From Peptococcaceae bacterium (GTDB lineage: Bacteria > Bacillota > Desulfitobacteriia > Desulfitobacteriales > Desulfitobacteriaceae), in NCBI GenBank assembly GCA_031289815.1, contig JAITOS010000116.1, positions 1 to 25,199 of the forward strand: a DNA stretch of 25,199 nt, read 5' to 3'. The notes beneath the pieces are model-generated. The model saw only the letters and a program-made list of their open reading frames with translations, was not told the origin of the DNA and ran no database searches. Position numbers and translations under genes: made by a program. Below, in pieces: positions 15,397 to 22,168 of the stretch (the first letter of the stretch is position 1; every line of letters begins with the position of its first letter).

Positions 15397-16062
15397 ATGA
15401 GTAAGTCATATCATTTCACGTTTCCGCTGAACGAAGAACAAATCAGAGAGTTGCAATTGGGTGATTTGGTTTATTTGACCGGTAACATTTACACGATGCG
15501 TGATATGGGACATCGCCGCGCCGTAGATATGCTGAATGAAGGCAAGGAATTGCCCTTTGACCTGGCGAGCGGCGCTATCTGGCATTGCGGCCCGATCGTC
15601 CGCAAAGACGCAAACGATAAGTGGGAAACCGTGTCCGCGGGATCAACGACCAGCTCCCGTTTCACCTATCTGGGTTCGGATCTGATCAAAAAAGTAAAAC
15701 TGCGCGCTACGATCGGTAAAGGCCAGATGCTGCAAACCGCGGTTGATACGATGCAGGAGGTCGGTTCGGTGTTTCTGAATACGACCGGCGGAACCGCCGC
15801 TCTATACGCCCAGCAAATCGAAGAAATCGTGGACGTGCATTGGACCGATTTAGGCTTGCCGGAAGCGATCTGGGTGATGAGAGTAAAAGATCTGGGCCCG
15901 TTGGTGGTCGGCATTGACTCGCATGGCCGCAGCTTATTCAATGACAAAAAGATTGAAATGGATCAGCTGCTGGCGCAGACCTATAAAGACGCCAAGATTG
16001 ATCCGACCTATAATCTGGCTTATTTGCCGAAACGCGTACCCGCCAGCGGCACCAAAAAATAG
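15397..16062 (+). CDS. Class I (Fe-S) fumarase-family hydratase, beta subunit
   Basis: The 221-residue C-terminal half of the split class I fumarase. Family landmarks are LTGNIYTMRDMGHRR (residues 27-41, usually TARDAAH), AGSTTSSRF (81-89, usually GPTTSxRM, with the carboxylate-binding Arg kept), IGKG (106-109), GGTAAL (131-136) and LPEAIW. It should form a heteromer with the alpha subunit. GGGAGG precedes the ATG at good spacing, and the 2-base gap to the alpha gene implies coupled translation. Several usual active-site-neighbour residues are replaced in both subunits, so a substrate other than fumarate is plausible. It is the last gene before the hairpin and the second promoter. Confidence 0.87.
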   Translation: MSKSYHFTFPLNEEQIRELQLGDLVYLTGNIYTMRDMGHRRAVDMLNEGKELPFDLASGAIWHCGPIVRKDANDKWETVSAGSTTSSRFTYLGSDLIKKVKLRATIGKGQMLQTAVDTMQEVGSVFLNTTGGTAALYAQQIEEIVDVHWTDLGLPEAIWVMRVKDLGPLVVGIDSHGRSLFNDKKIEMDQLLAQTYKDAKIDPTYNLAYLPKRVPASGTKK

Positions 16063-16098
16063 TTTCATAAGAGGACAGGAACCATCATATAGTCATTC

Positions 16099-16121
16099 GC
16101 CGCAGGAAGGTTTCCTGCGGC
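16099..16121 (+). terminator. Strong hairpin without T-run
   Basis: GCCGCAGGAA and TTCCTGCGGC form a perfect 10-bp stem with a 3-nt loop (GGT), 36 bases after the fumarase beta stop. What follows is GC-rich (GGCTCGCTT), so intrinsic termination would be poor. It may instead protect the upstream mRNA from 3' exonucleases or give partial termination. Confidence 0.45.
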
Positions 16122-16252
16122 GGCTCGCTTACCTGGCCCTTCCGCCGTGGCGCGAGAACCGTTCCAAGGAATTTTCTGGTCTGCTATTTGAATGTTTCGT
16201 TCCTTCCTTCGTCTCAAATGCAAAATAGTTTTAATAAAAAGATGAATCATGC

Positions 16253-16286
16253 TTGTACTTGAGCGTAAAAAATTATAAAATAATAT
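16253..16286 (+). promoter_or_regulatory. Probable sigma-70-type promoter for the second gene group
   Basis: Two overlapping readings exist: TTGTAC-N17-TAAAAT (16253-16281) or TTGAGC-N16-TAATAT (16259-16286). The region is AT-rich and 40-60 bases upstream of the nitroreductase start. It suggests the second group can be expressed without sigma-54. Confidence 0.5.
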
Positions 16287-16321
16287 CGAAGGTAATTTGA
16301 AACAGGAGAGGAGGACTCGAT

Positions 16322-16999
16322 TTGTATTCTGAAGATGCAAAAACAATGGCACGATTAATCAAAGAGAGAGTCAGCATCAGAAGTTATTTGCCGGATCCAG
16401 TATCGAAAGAGGACTTGGATTTAGTTCTTGAAGCTGGAAGAAGATCGCCATCCGGCGAAAATGCTCAGCCCTGGAAGTTTATTGTCGTTCAAGACGAAAA
16501 GTCGCGGCAGATCATCGGCGACTTAGCGCGTATCGGCAGTGGTCGTCGTTTTACCGGGGAATTCATCAATAAAACGATGGAACACCGGTTTGAAGGATTA
16601 GACGATCCCGTGAAGAAAAAAGCCGTATTCGACAAACTTACTTCCGGCAGTGTTTCCGCGTTTCTGGCGGAAGCGCCGCTACTGATCGTCGTTATCGGCG
16701 ATAAGGGGGTTTGGGACACGCCGTTCGACTGCTCGGCGGCAATCGAGAACATGCTGTTGCAGGCGCAAGCCTTGCAGCTGGGCGCTTGCTGGGTGAACGC
16801 CATCACGATGGATATCCGGGATGAGTTGATACTCAAGGATCTGCTGGCTATTCCGGAAAAGTACAAAACTCTCAGCGTCCTGGCCCTTGGCTATCCGACG
16901 AAGATGAGGGGTCCGCGGAAGCGTTTAACCATGGAAGAAATCGTATGCGATGAAAAGTTTGGCAAAGCATATGTTCCGGGAGGTAGTATTGATGTCTAG
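16322..16999 (+). CDS. Nitroreductase-family flavoprotein
   Basis: A 225-residue FMN-dependent oxidoreductase. The N-terminal ERVSIRSYLPDPV (Arg-Ser pair binding FMN phosphate) and RRSPSGENAQPWKFIVV are the family signatures. NMLLQAQALQLGACWVN and SVLALGYP supply the second FMN-binding part. Members reduce nitro groups, quinones or enones, and some oxidise or cleave ring compounds, so substrate cannot be named. TTG is the start, fixed by GAGAGGAGG 7 nt upstream. Its last 8 bases overlap the next gene, so the two proteins are made together and may act together. Confidence 0.87.
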   Translation: MYSEDAKTMARLIKERVSIRSYLPDPVSKEDLDLVLEAGRRSPSGENAQPWKFIVVQDEKSRQIIGDLARIGSGRRFTGEFINKTMEHRFEGLDDPVKKKAVFDKLTSGSVSAFLAEAPLLIVVIGDKGVWDTPFDCSAAIENMLLQAQALQLGACWVNAITMDIRDELILKDLLAIPEKYKTLSVLALGYPTKMRGPRKRLTMEEIVCDEKFGKAYVPGGSIDV

Positions 17000-17483
17000 A
17001 CAAGTTGATCAAAAGTATTTCACCGGACTGTTGGCTGAAACATTTAAGGCGTTTTATGATGAAAGAGGATCGGGCTGCCGTTATCGTTGCACCCTGTTAG
17101 GGGTAGATGGCTATCAGAAGGCCTATCCGGAGAATGTAGGCAAAGACATGACGGTGGCGGAAGCGTTTGAAGCGACGAAAAAGTATTTGCTTGAAAACGG
17201 CGTTGTGGAAGATGTTACCTACACGGAAGAGCATGATTTTGCGGATGTCGTCAATGTTACCTTTAAGAATTGCGCGCAATGGGGTACCGAAGTAAAAATG
17301 AAGGAATTGGGTATTCCGACCTATGCCTGTCCTTGCGCCAATATTATGGCCTATAACATTGAACAGGGCGGTAAATTTACGACCGAGCTGGCGACTTTTG
17401 CCGGCAATAAGGATCTGGAAAGAACGGAAGAAGGCGTCTGCCGTCTGGCGATGTCTTGTTTCGTTAAAAACATTGGTAAATAA
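16992..17483 (+). CDS. Cys-rich small protein, weakly like ATC-hydrolase family
   Basis: A 163-residue soluble protein with seven Cys (29, 33, 94, 113, 115, 150, 156), several in pairs: CRYRC, YACPC, and the last two near the C-terminus. The size and the placing of Cys in the second half recall the L-2-amino-thiazoline-4-carboxylate hydrolase family (PF14196), but the match by eye is weak. An iron-sulfur or zinc protein is an alternative. The start is the ATG at 16992 with GGGAGG 8 nt upstream. An earlier ATG at 16950 has no ribosome-binding site. The gene overlaps the nitroreductase stop by 8 bases and lies 37 bases before the DUF6282-like hydrolase. Translational coupling to a flavoprotein suggests a joint role in a ring or thio/amide reaction, which is inference. 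Confidence 0.75.
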   Translation: MSRQVDQKYFTGLLAETFKAFYDERGSGCRYRCTLLGVDGYQKAYPENVGKDMTVAEAFEATKKYLLENGVVEDVTYTEEHDFADVVNVTFKNCAQWGTEVKMKELGIPTYACPCANIMAYNIEQGGKFTTELATFAGNKDLERTEEGVCRLAMSCFVKNIGK

Positions 17484-17520
17484 GGATTAAAAAAGGATTT
17501 GTAAAGGAGTTGGACATCAG

Positions 17521-18519
17521 ATGGCAACGAATGAACTCGATATCATGATTGGTGAGACAATGTCCGTCAGAAGAGCGAGAGAACTGAATTCCAAAGATTA
17601 TTTCTATCAAATTCTCAAGGACAATCCCAAGATGGCGGAAATCTATCCGGGCGTAGAAAATGATATCATGGAAGGCGCGATTGATCATCATATCCATGCG
17701 TTCCCTGATTTCGTGAACCGCGGCCAGGATATGATCGAAGTGGCGATTGACGCCAGTAAAGCCAAAATGCGCGCGGTCGCTTTCAAAGATCACTGGAACA
17801 TCACCGCAAACGCCGCTTATTTGACGCAACGCTACATCGACAGCATGTACAAAAACGGTGAATTGGATCATCGCGTTGAAGTATACGGCGGTATGGGTCT
17901 GTGCTTCGGCGCGAATCCGAAAGTCGTTCAGGAAGCGCTGAAATATCCCAACATGAAGATGGTTTGGTTCCCGACCTTTGAATCAGCCGGTTACAAACGT
18001 TTTGCCGGTAAAGGCTACGAAAACGGCGTACCTCTCTGCGACGCGAATAACGAAGTATTGCCGGGTGTCGTGGAAATCATGGAAATGTGCGTTGAGAAAA
18101 AAGTAGGGATTGGCTTAGGCCATACCGACTATATCGAGCTGGTTCCGCTGGCTAAAAAGGCGAAGGAATTAGGCGCGCGCACGGTATTGGATCATCCGCT
18201 CCTGGAGCTGAATAAATTAAAAGTCGATGAAATGAAGCATCTCGCGGATCTGGGCGTTTATGTCGGCACCTACTGCCAGCCGATGATTCCGAGCTTGTAT
18301 CAATGTATCCAGGATCCATTTGAAACGGTGGCGGCGATCCGTGAATGCGGCGCTGAAAGATGTTGCTCCGGTTCGGATTTTGGTCAGGTTCTCCATGTGT
18401 ACACGGTTGAAGGGATTCGCATTTTCGTGCGGGCGTTACTGGCCTTCGGCATCACGCCGGCGGAACTGAACGTTCAGCTGAAAGACAATCCTGCCAAACT
18501 GATGTATCTGGACGACTGA
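17521..18519 (+). CDS. DUF6282-like metal-dependent hydrolase (amidohydrolase-type barrel)
   Basis: A 332-residue cytoplasmic protein. Metal-ligand-like residues occur in the order seen in amidohydrolase-type TIM barrels: DHHIH (His57, His59), FKDHW (Lys89, His91), GLGH (His201), LDHP (His225) and SGSDFG (Asp286). This arrangement and the overall sequence resemble proteins labelled DUF6282, whose function is not established. A hydrolytic ring-opening or amide-cleaving role is the natural guess from the fold. AAAGGAG lies 11 nt upstream of the ATG. Together with the nitroreductase and the Cys-rich protein it forms a compact three-gene unit. A hairpin with a T-rich tail follows within 50 bases of the stop. 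Confidence 0.75.
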   Translation: MATNELDIMIGETMSVRRARELNSKDYFYQILKDNPKMAEIYPGVENDIMEGAIDHHIHAFPDFVNRGQDMIEVAIDASKAKMRAVAFKDHWNITANAAYLTQRYIDSMYKNGELDHRVEVYGGMGLCFGANPKVVQEALKYPNMKMVWFPTFESAGYKRFAGKGYENGVPLCDANNEVLPGVVEIMEMCVEKKVGIGLGHTDYIELVPLAKKAKELGARTVLDHPLLELNKLKVDEMKHLADLGVYVGTYCQPMIPSLYQCIQDPFETVAAIRECGAERCCSGSDFGQVLHVYTVEGIRIFVRALLAFGITPAELNVQLKDNPAKLMYLDD

Positions 18520-18566
18520 GAATTGCCGGTACAAAGGAATAAAGTAAAGGCTTCAATGCCATTGTC

Positions 18567-18600
18567 GTAGGGGTCTGCAAAGACCCTTACTTCTTCTATT
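18567..18600 (+). terminator. Probable (weak) intrinsic terminator
   Basis: GTAGGGGTC and GACCCTTAC pair over 9 positions with one G-U, with a TGCAAA loop (18567-18590). The tail TTCTTCTATT is T-rich but interrupted. It probably lowers expression of the small membrane gene and PrpD-family gene relative to the upstream genes. Confidence 0.45.
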
Positions 18601-18624
18601 CATGCCGGGAGGTTGGTGGAACGT

Positions 18625-18792
18625 ATGGAATATATATTGATGTTCTTGCCGCTGTGTATCTTGGTAGCCATTTACTTCATCGTTTCCGCCAGCTATAAAC
18701 GCCTTAACCAGCGAACGGCGGAGATCATCCAGGCTGTTGACAATTTGGCTCGCAAAATTGACGAGCTGAGTGAGTCCGCGAATAGAACATAG
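18625..18792 (+). CDS. Small single-span membrane protein, 55 aa
   Basis: A short gene not recognised as any known family. It starts MEYILMFLPLCILVAIYF, a single hydrophobic span (about residues 3-22), followed by a basic boundary (YKRLNQR) and an amphipathic, coiled-coil-like tail (TAEIIQAVDNLARKIDELSE). The likely topology is N-out, tail in the cytoplasm. GGGAGG lies 12 nt and GGTGGA 4 nt before the ATG. It sits between the hydrolase and the PrpD-family gene, 52 bases before the latter and in the same direction. It could help recruit an enzyme to the membrane or be a small transporter or signalling subunit. The hydrophobic start, charged boundary and heptad-like tail make it unlikely to be a chance frame. 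Confidence 0.6.
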   Translation: MEYILMFLPLCILVAIYFIVSASYKRLNQRTAEIIQAVDNLARKIDELSESANRT

Positions 18793-18844
18793 ACAAGCGA
18801 AAATAGCGTGAAGCTTTTTTAGAGGTAAAGGAGGATATAACATC

Positions 18845-20200
18845 ATGAGTTTAGCGCGTCAAGTCAGTGAATTTATTCAGAAGACGACCTTTGCGAGTTT
18901 ATCGCCGGCGGTAGTCCATAAGGCGAAAAACCATATTATGGATACGTTAGGCGTATGCATTGCTTCCGCAGGGGATCCGACATTGGCGAACATAGCGAAA
19001 TCCTTTTTAGAAGACATCGGCAGCGGCTCTAAGTGTACGGTTTTTGGGTTAGGCGCGAAAGCGTCGATATCGGACGCGGCTCTGCTCAATGGCTTGCTGA
19101 CGCACGGTCTTGACTATGATGATTCTTCCTGGACGTTGATTGGACACCCCAGTGCGGCTGTTTTACCGGCGGCCATCGCGGTGGGCGAGAGCGTCAATTG
19201 CTCCGGAAAGGATTTGATCACGGCGTATGTGATCGGCGTCGAGGTTGCTTGTAAGATTGGAACCTCCGGCGAGCCTTATCTCTATGAAGCCGGTTGGCAT
19301 GCGACAGGCGTCGTTGGGGTTTTAGGGGCGGCGGCGGCGGCGGGAAAACTGCTGAACCTGAGTACGGAACAATTGGTCAATGCCATCGGCATTGCCGCTT
19401 CTTTAGCGGGTGGCTTGAGAAGAAATTTTGGAACCTTCACGAAGCCATTCCATGCCGGGGCTGCCTGCCAGAATGGCGTGATTGCCGCTTTATTAGCCAA
19501 GCGGGGATTTGACGCCAATGAAGAAGCCTTGGAAGGGAAATATGGTTTCTTTGAAAATTATACACAAAAGAAAGCGGCCGGAGGATTTCCCAACCCAGGA
19601 CAGCCCTTTGATATCGACGATCCGGGATTTTTCGTAAAACCCTATCCATCCTGCGCGGCGACCCACACGGGAATTGACGCGGTACTGGAGCTTCGTCAAG
19701 CGGGGATCGATCCGGAGAAAATTCAAAAAATCGAAGCGGGCTGCGGCCCGGTGGGTCCGATTATGCTCATCTATGATCAGCCGAGCAGAGGCTTTGAAGG
19801 CAAGTTCTGCATGAAATACCTCATTGCGGCGGCTTTGGTGGATGGTAAAGTAGGGCTGAATACCTTTACGGATGAAAAGATTGCGAATCCGCTGATTAAA
19901 AAGCTGATGAATTTGACGACGTTTGAGCCGACGCCTGAATTTGCCGACCGGCCCATCAGTGAAGCGCCGACGTCGATTAAAATTACCCTCCAGGATGGAA
20001 CGATTTTGGCAAAAACCGTGGAGGATCCGCTGGGCAGTCCGACTAATCCGATGAACCAGCAATTAATGACCGATAAGTTTAAGGACGCCACGTCGAACCT
20101 GTTATCCGCGGAAAAAGCGGCGGCGGCGATCACCTTGCTGAGTAAACTTGAAGATGTGCCCGCTATTCAGGCGTTGATCAACATTCTGAAGGCGGAATAG
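18845..20200 (+). CDS. MmgE/PrpD-family protein
   Basis: A 451-residue member of the family that includes 2-methylcitrate dehydratase (PrpD), cis-aconitate decarboxylase and iminodisuccinate epimerase/hydrolase. Family landmarks are HGLDYDDSSW (87-96), GHPSAAVLPAA (100-110), AGWHATGVVG with His152, the active-site Lys200/His203 segment FTKPFHAGAA, and KPYPSCAATH, which precedes the C-terminal domain. Length and order are normal and no key residue looks lost. AAAGGAGG lies 10 nt upstream of the ATG. With a PrpR-type activator at the head of the cluster, a branched tricarboxylate or C5 dicarboxylate substrate is likely, but a classical methylcitrate cycle is not present because prpB and prpC homologues are missing. 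A strong terminator follows at 20280. Confidence 0.87.
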   Translation: MSLARQVSEFIQKTTFASLSPAVVHKAKNHIMDTLGVCIASAGDPTLANIAKSFLEDIGSGSKCTVFGLGAKASISDAALLNGLLTHGLDYDDSSWTLIGHPSAAVLPAAIAVGESVNCSGKDLITAYVIGVEVACKIGTSGEPYLYEAGWHATGVVGVLGAAAAAGKLLNLSTEQLVNAIGIAASLAGGLRRNFGTFTKPFHAGAACQNGVIAALLAKRGFDANEEALEGKYGFFENYTQKKAAGGFPNPGQPFDIDDPGFFVKPYPSCAATHTGIDAVLELRQAGIDPEKIQKIEAGCGPVGPIMLIYDQPSRGFEGKFCMKYLIAAALVDGKVGLNTFTDEKIANPLIKKLMNLTTFEPTPEFADRPISEAPTSIKITLQDGTILAKTVEDPLGSPTNPMNQQLMTDKFKDATSNLLSAEKAAAAITLLSKLEDVPAIQALINILKAE

Positions 20201-20279
20201 ATGGATAAACCGTTCGCTCCGCAGTGAACCATGCGCGGAAGCGTACAGTGCGGGAGAATGCAGAAACGGCTAAAAATGT

Positions 20280-20316
20280 GACCCGGAAAAGAACTGATTC
20301 ATTTTCCGGGTCTTTT
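20280..20316 (+). terminator. Intrinsic terminator of the catabolic cluster
   Basis: GACCCGGAAAA and TTTTCCGGGTC form a perfect 11-bp stem with an 11-nt loop, followed by TTTT. It lies 80 bases after the PrpD-family stop and marks the end of the cluster. Confidence 0.88.
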
Positions 20317-20460
20317 AAAATTAGAGCAACAGTCCTTAGCGAACGCGCGCAATCGGCGGACGCTCGCTGAGAAAAGGGCGCCGACGCTGGTCGGCTGTTG
20401 CCCGCGTAGTGGGCTTGGCGGCTTGGCGGAAGGGAGGAGGGGCGAATCATTGAGGAGCCA

Positions 20461-21435
20461 TTGTATGCGCTGTATCAGGGCATAAAGAACGGACTAAGCG
20501 GTCATAATTACGATGTTGACGAAGCGAAAGAAATTCCTTACGGCTTACAGTTCCTGATTAAAGGAGAAGCCAGCGGGATGCTCAGAATCTATAGCAATAA
20601 AAAAAAGCGGTTGAAAGTGGATTGCTCTCAGTTAAAAGGGAATATTCCGGCGGTGGAAGCGATCCTCATGAGCGCTTCCGCCCTAAAAAGCGAGGATAGC
20701 GGCAGAGGAAAAGCGGCGCCGTTGTCATTGGGGAAGAAGACAGAACCGGCAGATGGCAGCTTCGATCTGGGATATCCGATCATTGGCAGCGACGAATCAG
20801 GCAAAGGAGATTATTTCGGGCCGTTGGTCAGCGCCGCGGTCTATGTGGATGAAGAAAGCGCCGCCTGGATGGAGGCGTTAGGGGTTAAAGACAGCAAAAA
20901 GATCACGGACGCCAAAGCCTTGGAATTAGCGGCAAAAATCAGGAAGACCTGCGATGGAAAATATGCGGTCATTGAAATTTCCCCGCTTAAATATAATGGC
21001 TTATACCGGCAGTTGAAAAAGGAAGGGAAGAATTTGAATTCTTTGCTCGCCTGGGGACACGCCAAGGCGATTGAAGAGATTCTCCGGCAGACGGATTGCC
21101 AGCTGGCTATTGCCGATAAATTCGCGGATGAAAAATATATTTTAGGTAAACTACAGGAGAAGGGAAAAAAGATTCAACTCATCCAACGGCCGAGAGCGGA
21201 AGAAAATATCGCGGTGGCCGCCGCCTCTATTTTGGCGAGAGAACGGTTTCTTTTGAAGCTAAAACAGCTTTCTGACGAATGTGGCGTTCATTTACCGAAA
21301 GGCGCGTCCGCCCGGGTGATCGAAGCGGCGGAAACCTTGATGCGTCAGCAGGGAAAAGAAGGGTTGGCAAAGGTCGCTAAACTGCATTTTAAAACGACGT
21401 TGCAGCTTTCGGGGATGAATGCCGAGCAGGATTGA
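20461..21435 (+). CDS. rnhC: Ribonuclease HIII
   Basis: A 324-residue type 2 RNase H that cuts RNA in RNA-DNA hybrids, removing R-loops and leftover primers in the cytoplasm. The N-terminal substrate-binding domain (about 1-90) precedes the catalytic core with GSDESGKGDYFGP (Asp111, Glu112 and the RNase HIII-type GKG), Asp219 in ADKFADE and AEENIAVAAASILAR. The start is uncertain. TTG at 20461 has GAGGAG only 3 nt away, while the strong GGGAGGAGGGG site sits 20 nt upstream. An ATT at 20449, in frame and 8 nt from that site, would add four residues (MEEP). No other start codon exists between the upstream stop and 20461. A small stem GCCGAC/GTCGGC lies at 20380-20395. Confidence 0.93.
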   Translation: MYALYQGIKNGLSGHNYDVDEAKEIPYGLQFLIKGEASGMLRIYSNKKKRLKVDCSQLKGNIPAVEAILMSASALKSEDSGRGKAAPLSLGKKTEPADGSFDLGYPIIGSDESGKGDYFGPLVSAAVYVDEESAAWMEALGVKDSKKITDAKALELAAKIRKTCDGKYAVIEISPLKYNGLYRQLKKEGKNLNSLLAWGHAKAIEEILRQTDCQLAIADKFADEKYILGKLQEKGKKIQLIQRPRAEENIAVAAASILARERFLLKLKQLSDECGVHLPKGASARVIEAAETLMRQQGKEGLAKVAKLHFKTTLQLSGMNAEQD

Positions 21436-21486
21436 GAGCTGTCACGGCTGGCTGAGCGCCGGAAGACGCAGGAACAGCGACGGTAT

Positions 21487-21515
21487 TTGATCTTTATTGA
21501 CCTTTGTACTAAAAT
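21487..21515 (+). promoter_or_regulatory. Sigma-70-type promoter of clpP
   Basis: TTGATC (21487-21492), a 17-base spacer and TAAAAT (21510-21515). The expected start is near 21522, 33 bases before the clpP ATG. It is flanked by an inverted repeat, TGATCTTTAT (21488-21497) and ATAAAAGATCA (21521-21531), which is not a CtsR or CIRCE element and could be an operator. Confidence 0.55.
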
Positions 21516-21554
21516 GATAGATAAAAGATCATGAGCGATAAGGAGGATATGAGT

Positions 21555-22151
21555 ATGAGTTACTTGATTCCAATGGTTGTAGAGCAAACCAATAGGGGAG
21601 AACGTTCGTATGACATCTATTCGCGCTTGTTGAAAGACCGGATTATTTTTCTGGGCGGCGGGATTAACGATGAGGTAGCGAATTTGGTGGTGGCGCAGAT
21701 TTTGTTTTTAGAAGCGGAAGATCCGGAAAAGGATATTTTCCTTTATATTAACAGTCCGGGCGGTTCGATTACAGCCGGGATGGCCATTTATGATACGATG
21801 CAGCATGTCCGCAGTGATATTCACACGATTTGCGTCGGTATGGCGGCAAGCATGGGCGCTTTTTTGTTAGCAGCCGGGGAGAAGGGTAAACGGCAGGCTT
21901 TGCCGAATGCGGAAGTCTTGATTCATCAGCCTTTAATCGGCGGCGGCGGGCTGTCCGGACAGGCGACGGAAATTGAGATTCACGCGAAACAGCTCATTCG
22001 CACCAAACAAAAGATGAATAAAATTTTAGCGGAAAGAACCGGACAGTCTTTGGCAAAGATTGAAGCCGATACCGAGCGCGACTATTATATGACGGCGGAG
22101 GAAGCCCAGGCGTATGGGATTGTAGACGAGGTCATGGTGAAAAGAGCCTGA
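21555..22151 (+). CDS. clpP: ATP-dependent Clp protease proteolytic subunit
   Basis: A 198-residue serine protease that forms the double-heptamer chamber fed by Clp ATPases such as ClpX or ClpC, for protein quality control and regulated turnover. The catalytic triad is complete: Ser99 in GMAASMGAF, His124 in LIHQP and Asp176 in TERDYYM. AGGAGG (21541-21546) is 8 nt before the ATG at 21555. ATGs at 21531 and 21549 are before or too close to that site. The N-terminus MSYLIPMVVEQT matches the family's usual short form. galU follows after 17 bases and is probably co-transcribed. No clpX lies beside it. Confidence 0.95.
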   Translation: MSYLIPMVVEQTNRGERSYDIYSRLLKDRIIFLGGGINDEVANLVVAQILFLEAEDPEKDIFLYINSPGGSITAGMAIYDTMQHVRSDIHTICVGMAASMGAFLLAAGEKGKRQALPNAEVLIHQPLIGGGGLSGQATEIEIHAKQLIRTKQKMNKILAERTGQSLAKIEADTERDYYMTAEEAQAYGIVDEVMVKRA

Positions 22152-22168
22152 GGAAGGAATGGGTTGAA

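Larger units (their letters stand above)
16063..16321. other. Intergenic region dividing the two gene groups
   Basis: A 259-base gap with a strong GC hairpin at 16099-16121 and a sigma-70-like promoter at 16253-16286. No gene, and no second sigma-54 site, was found. GAGAGGAGG lies 7 nt before the TTG start of the nitroreductase. Confidence 0.6.

Noticed and set aside
19493..20062. 189-codon open frame on the minus strand
   Set aside because: Antisense to the PrpD-family gene, Arg-rich, no recognisable motif.
20201..20460. Possible riboswitch or small RNA before rnhC
   Set aside because: Apart from the terminator at 20280 and a 6-bp stem at 20380-20395, no conserved riboswitch pattern was seen.
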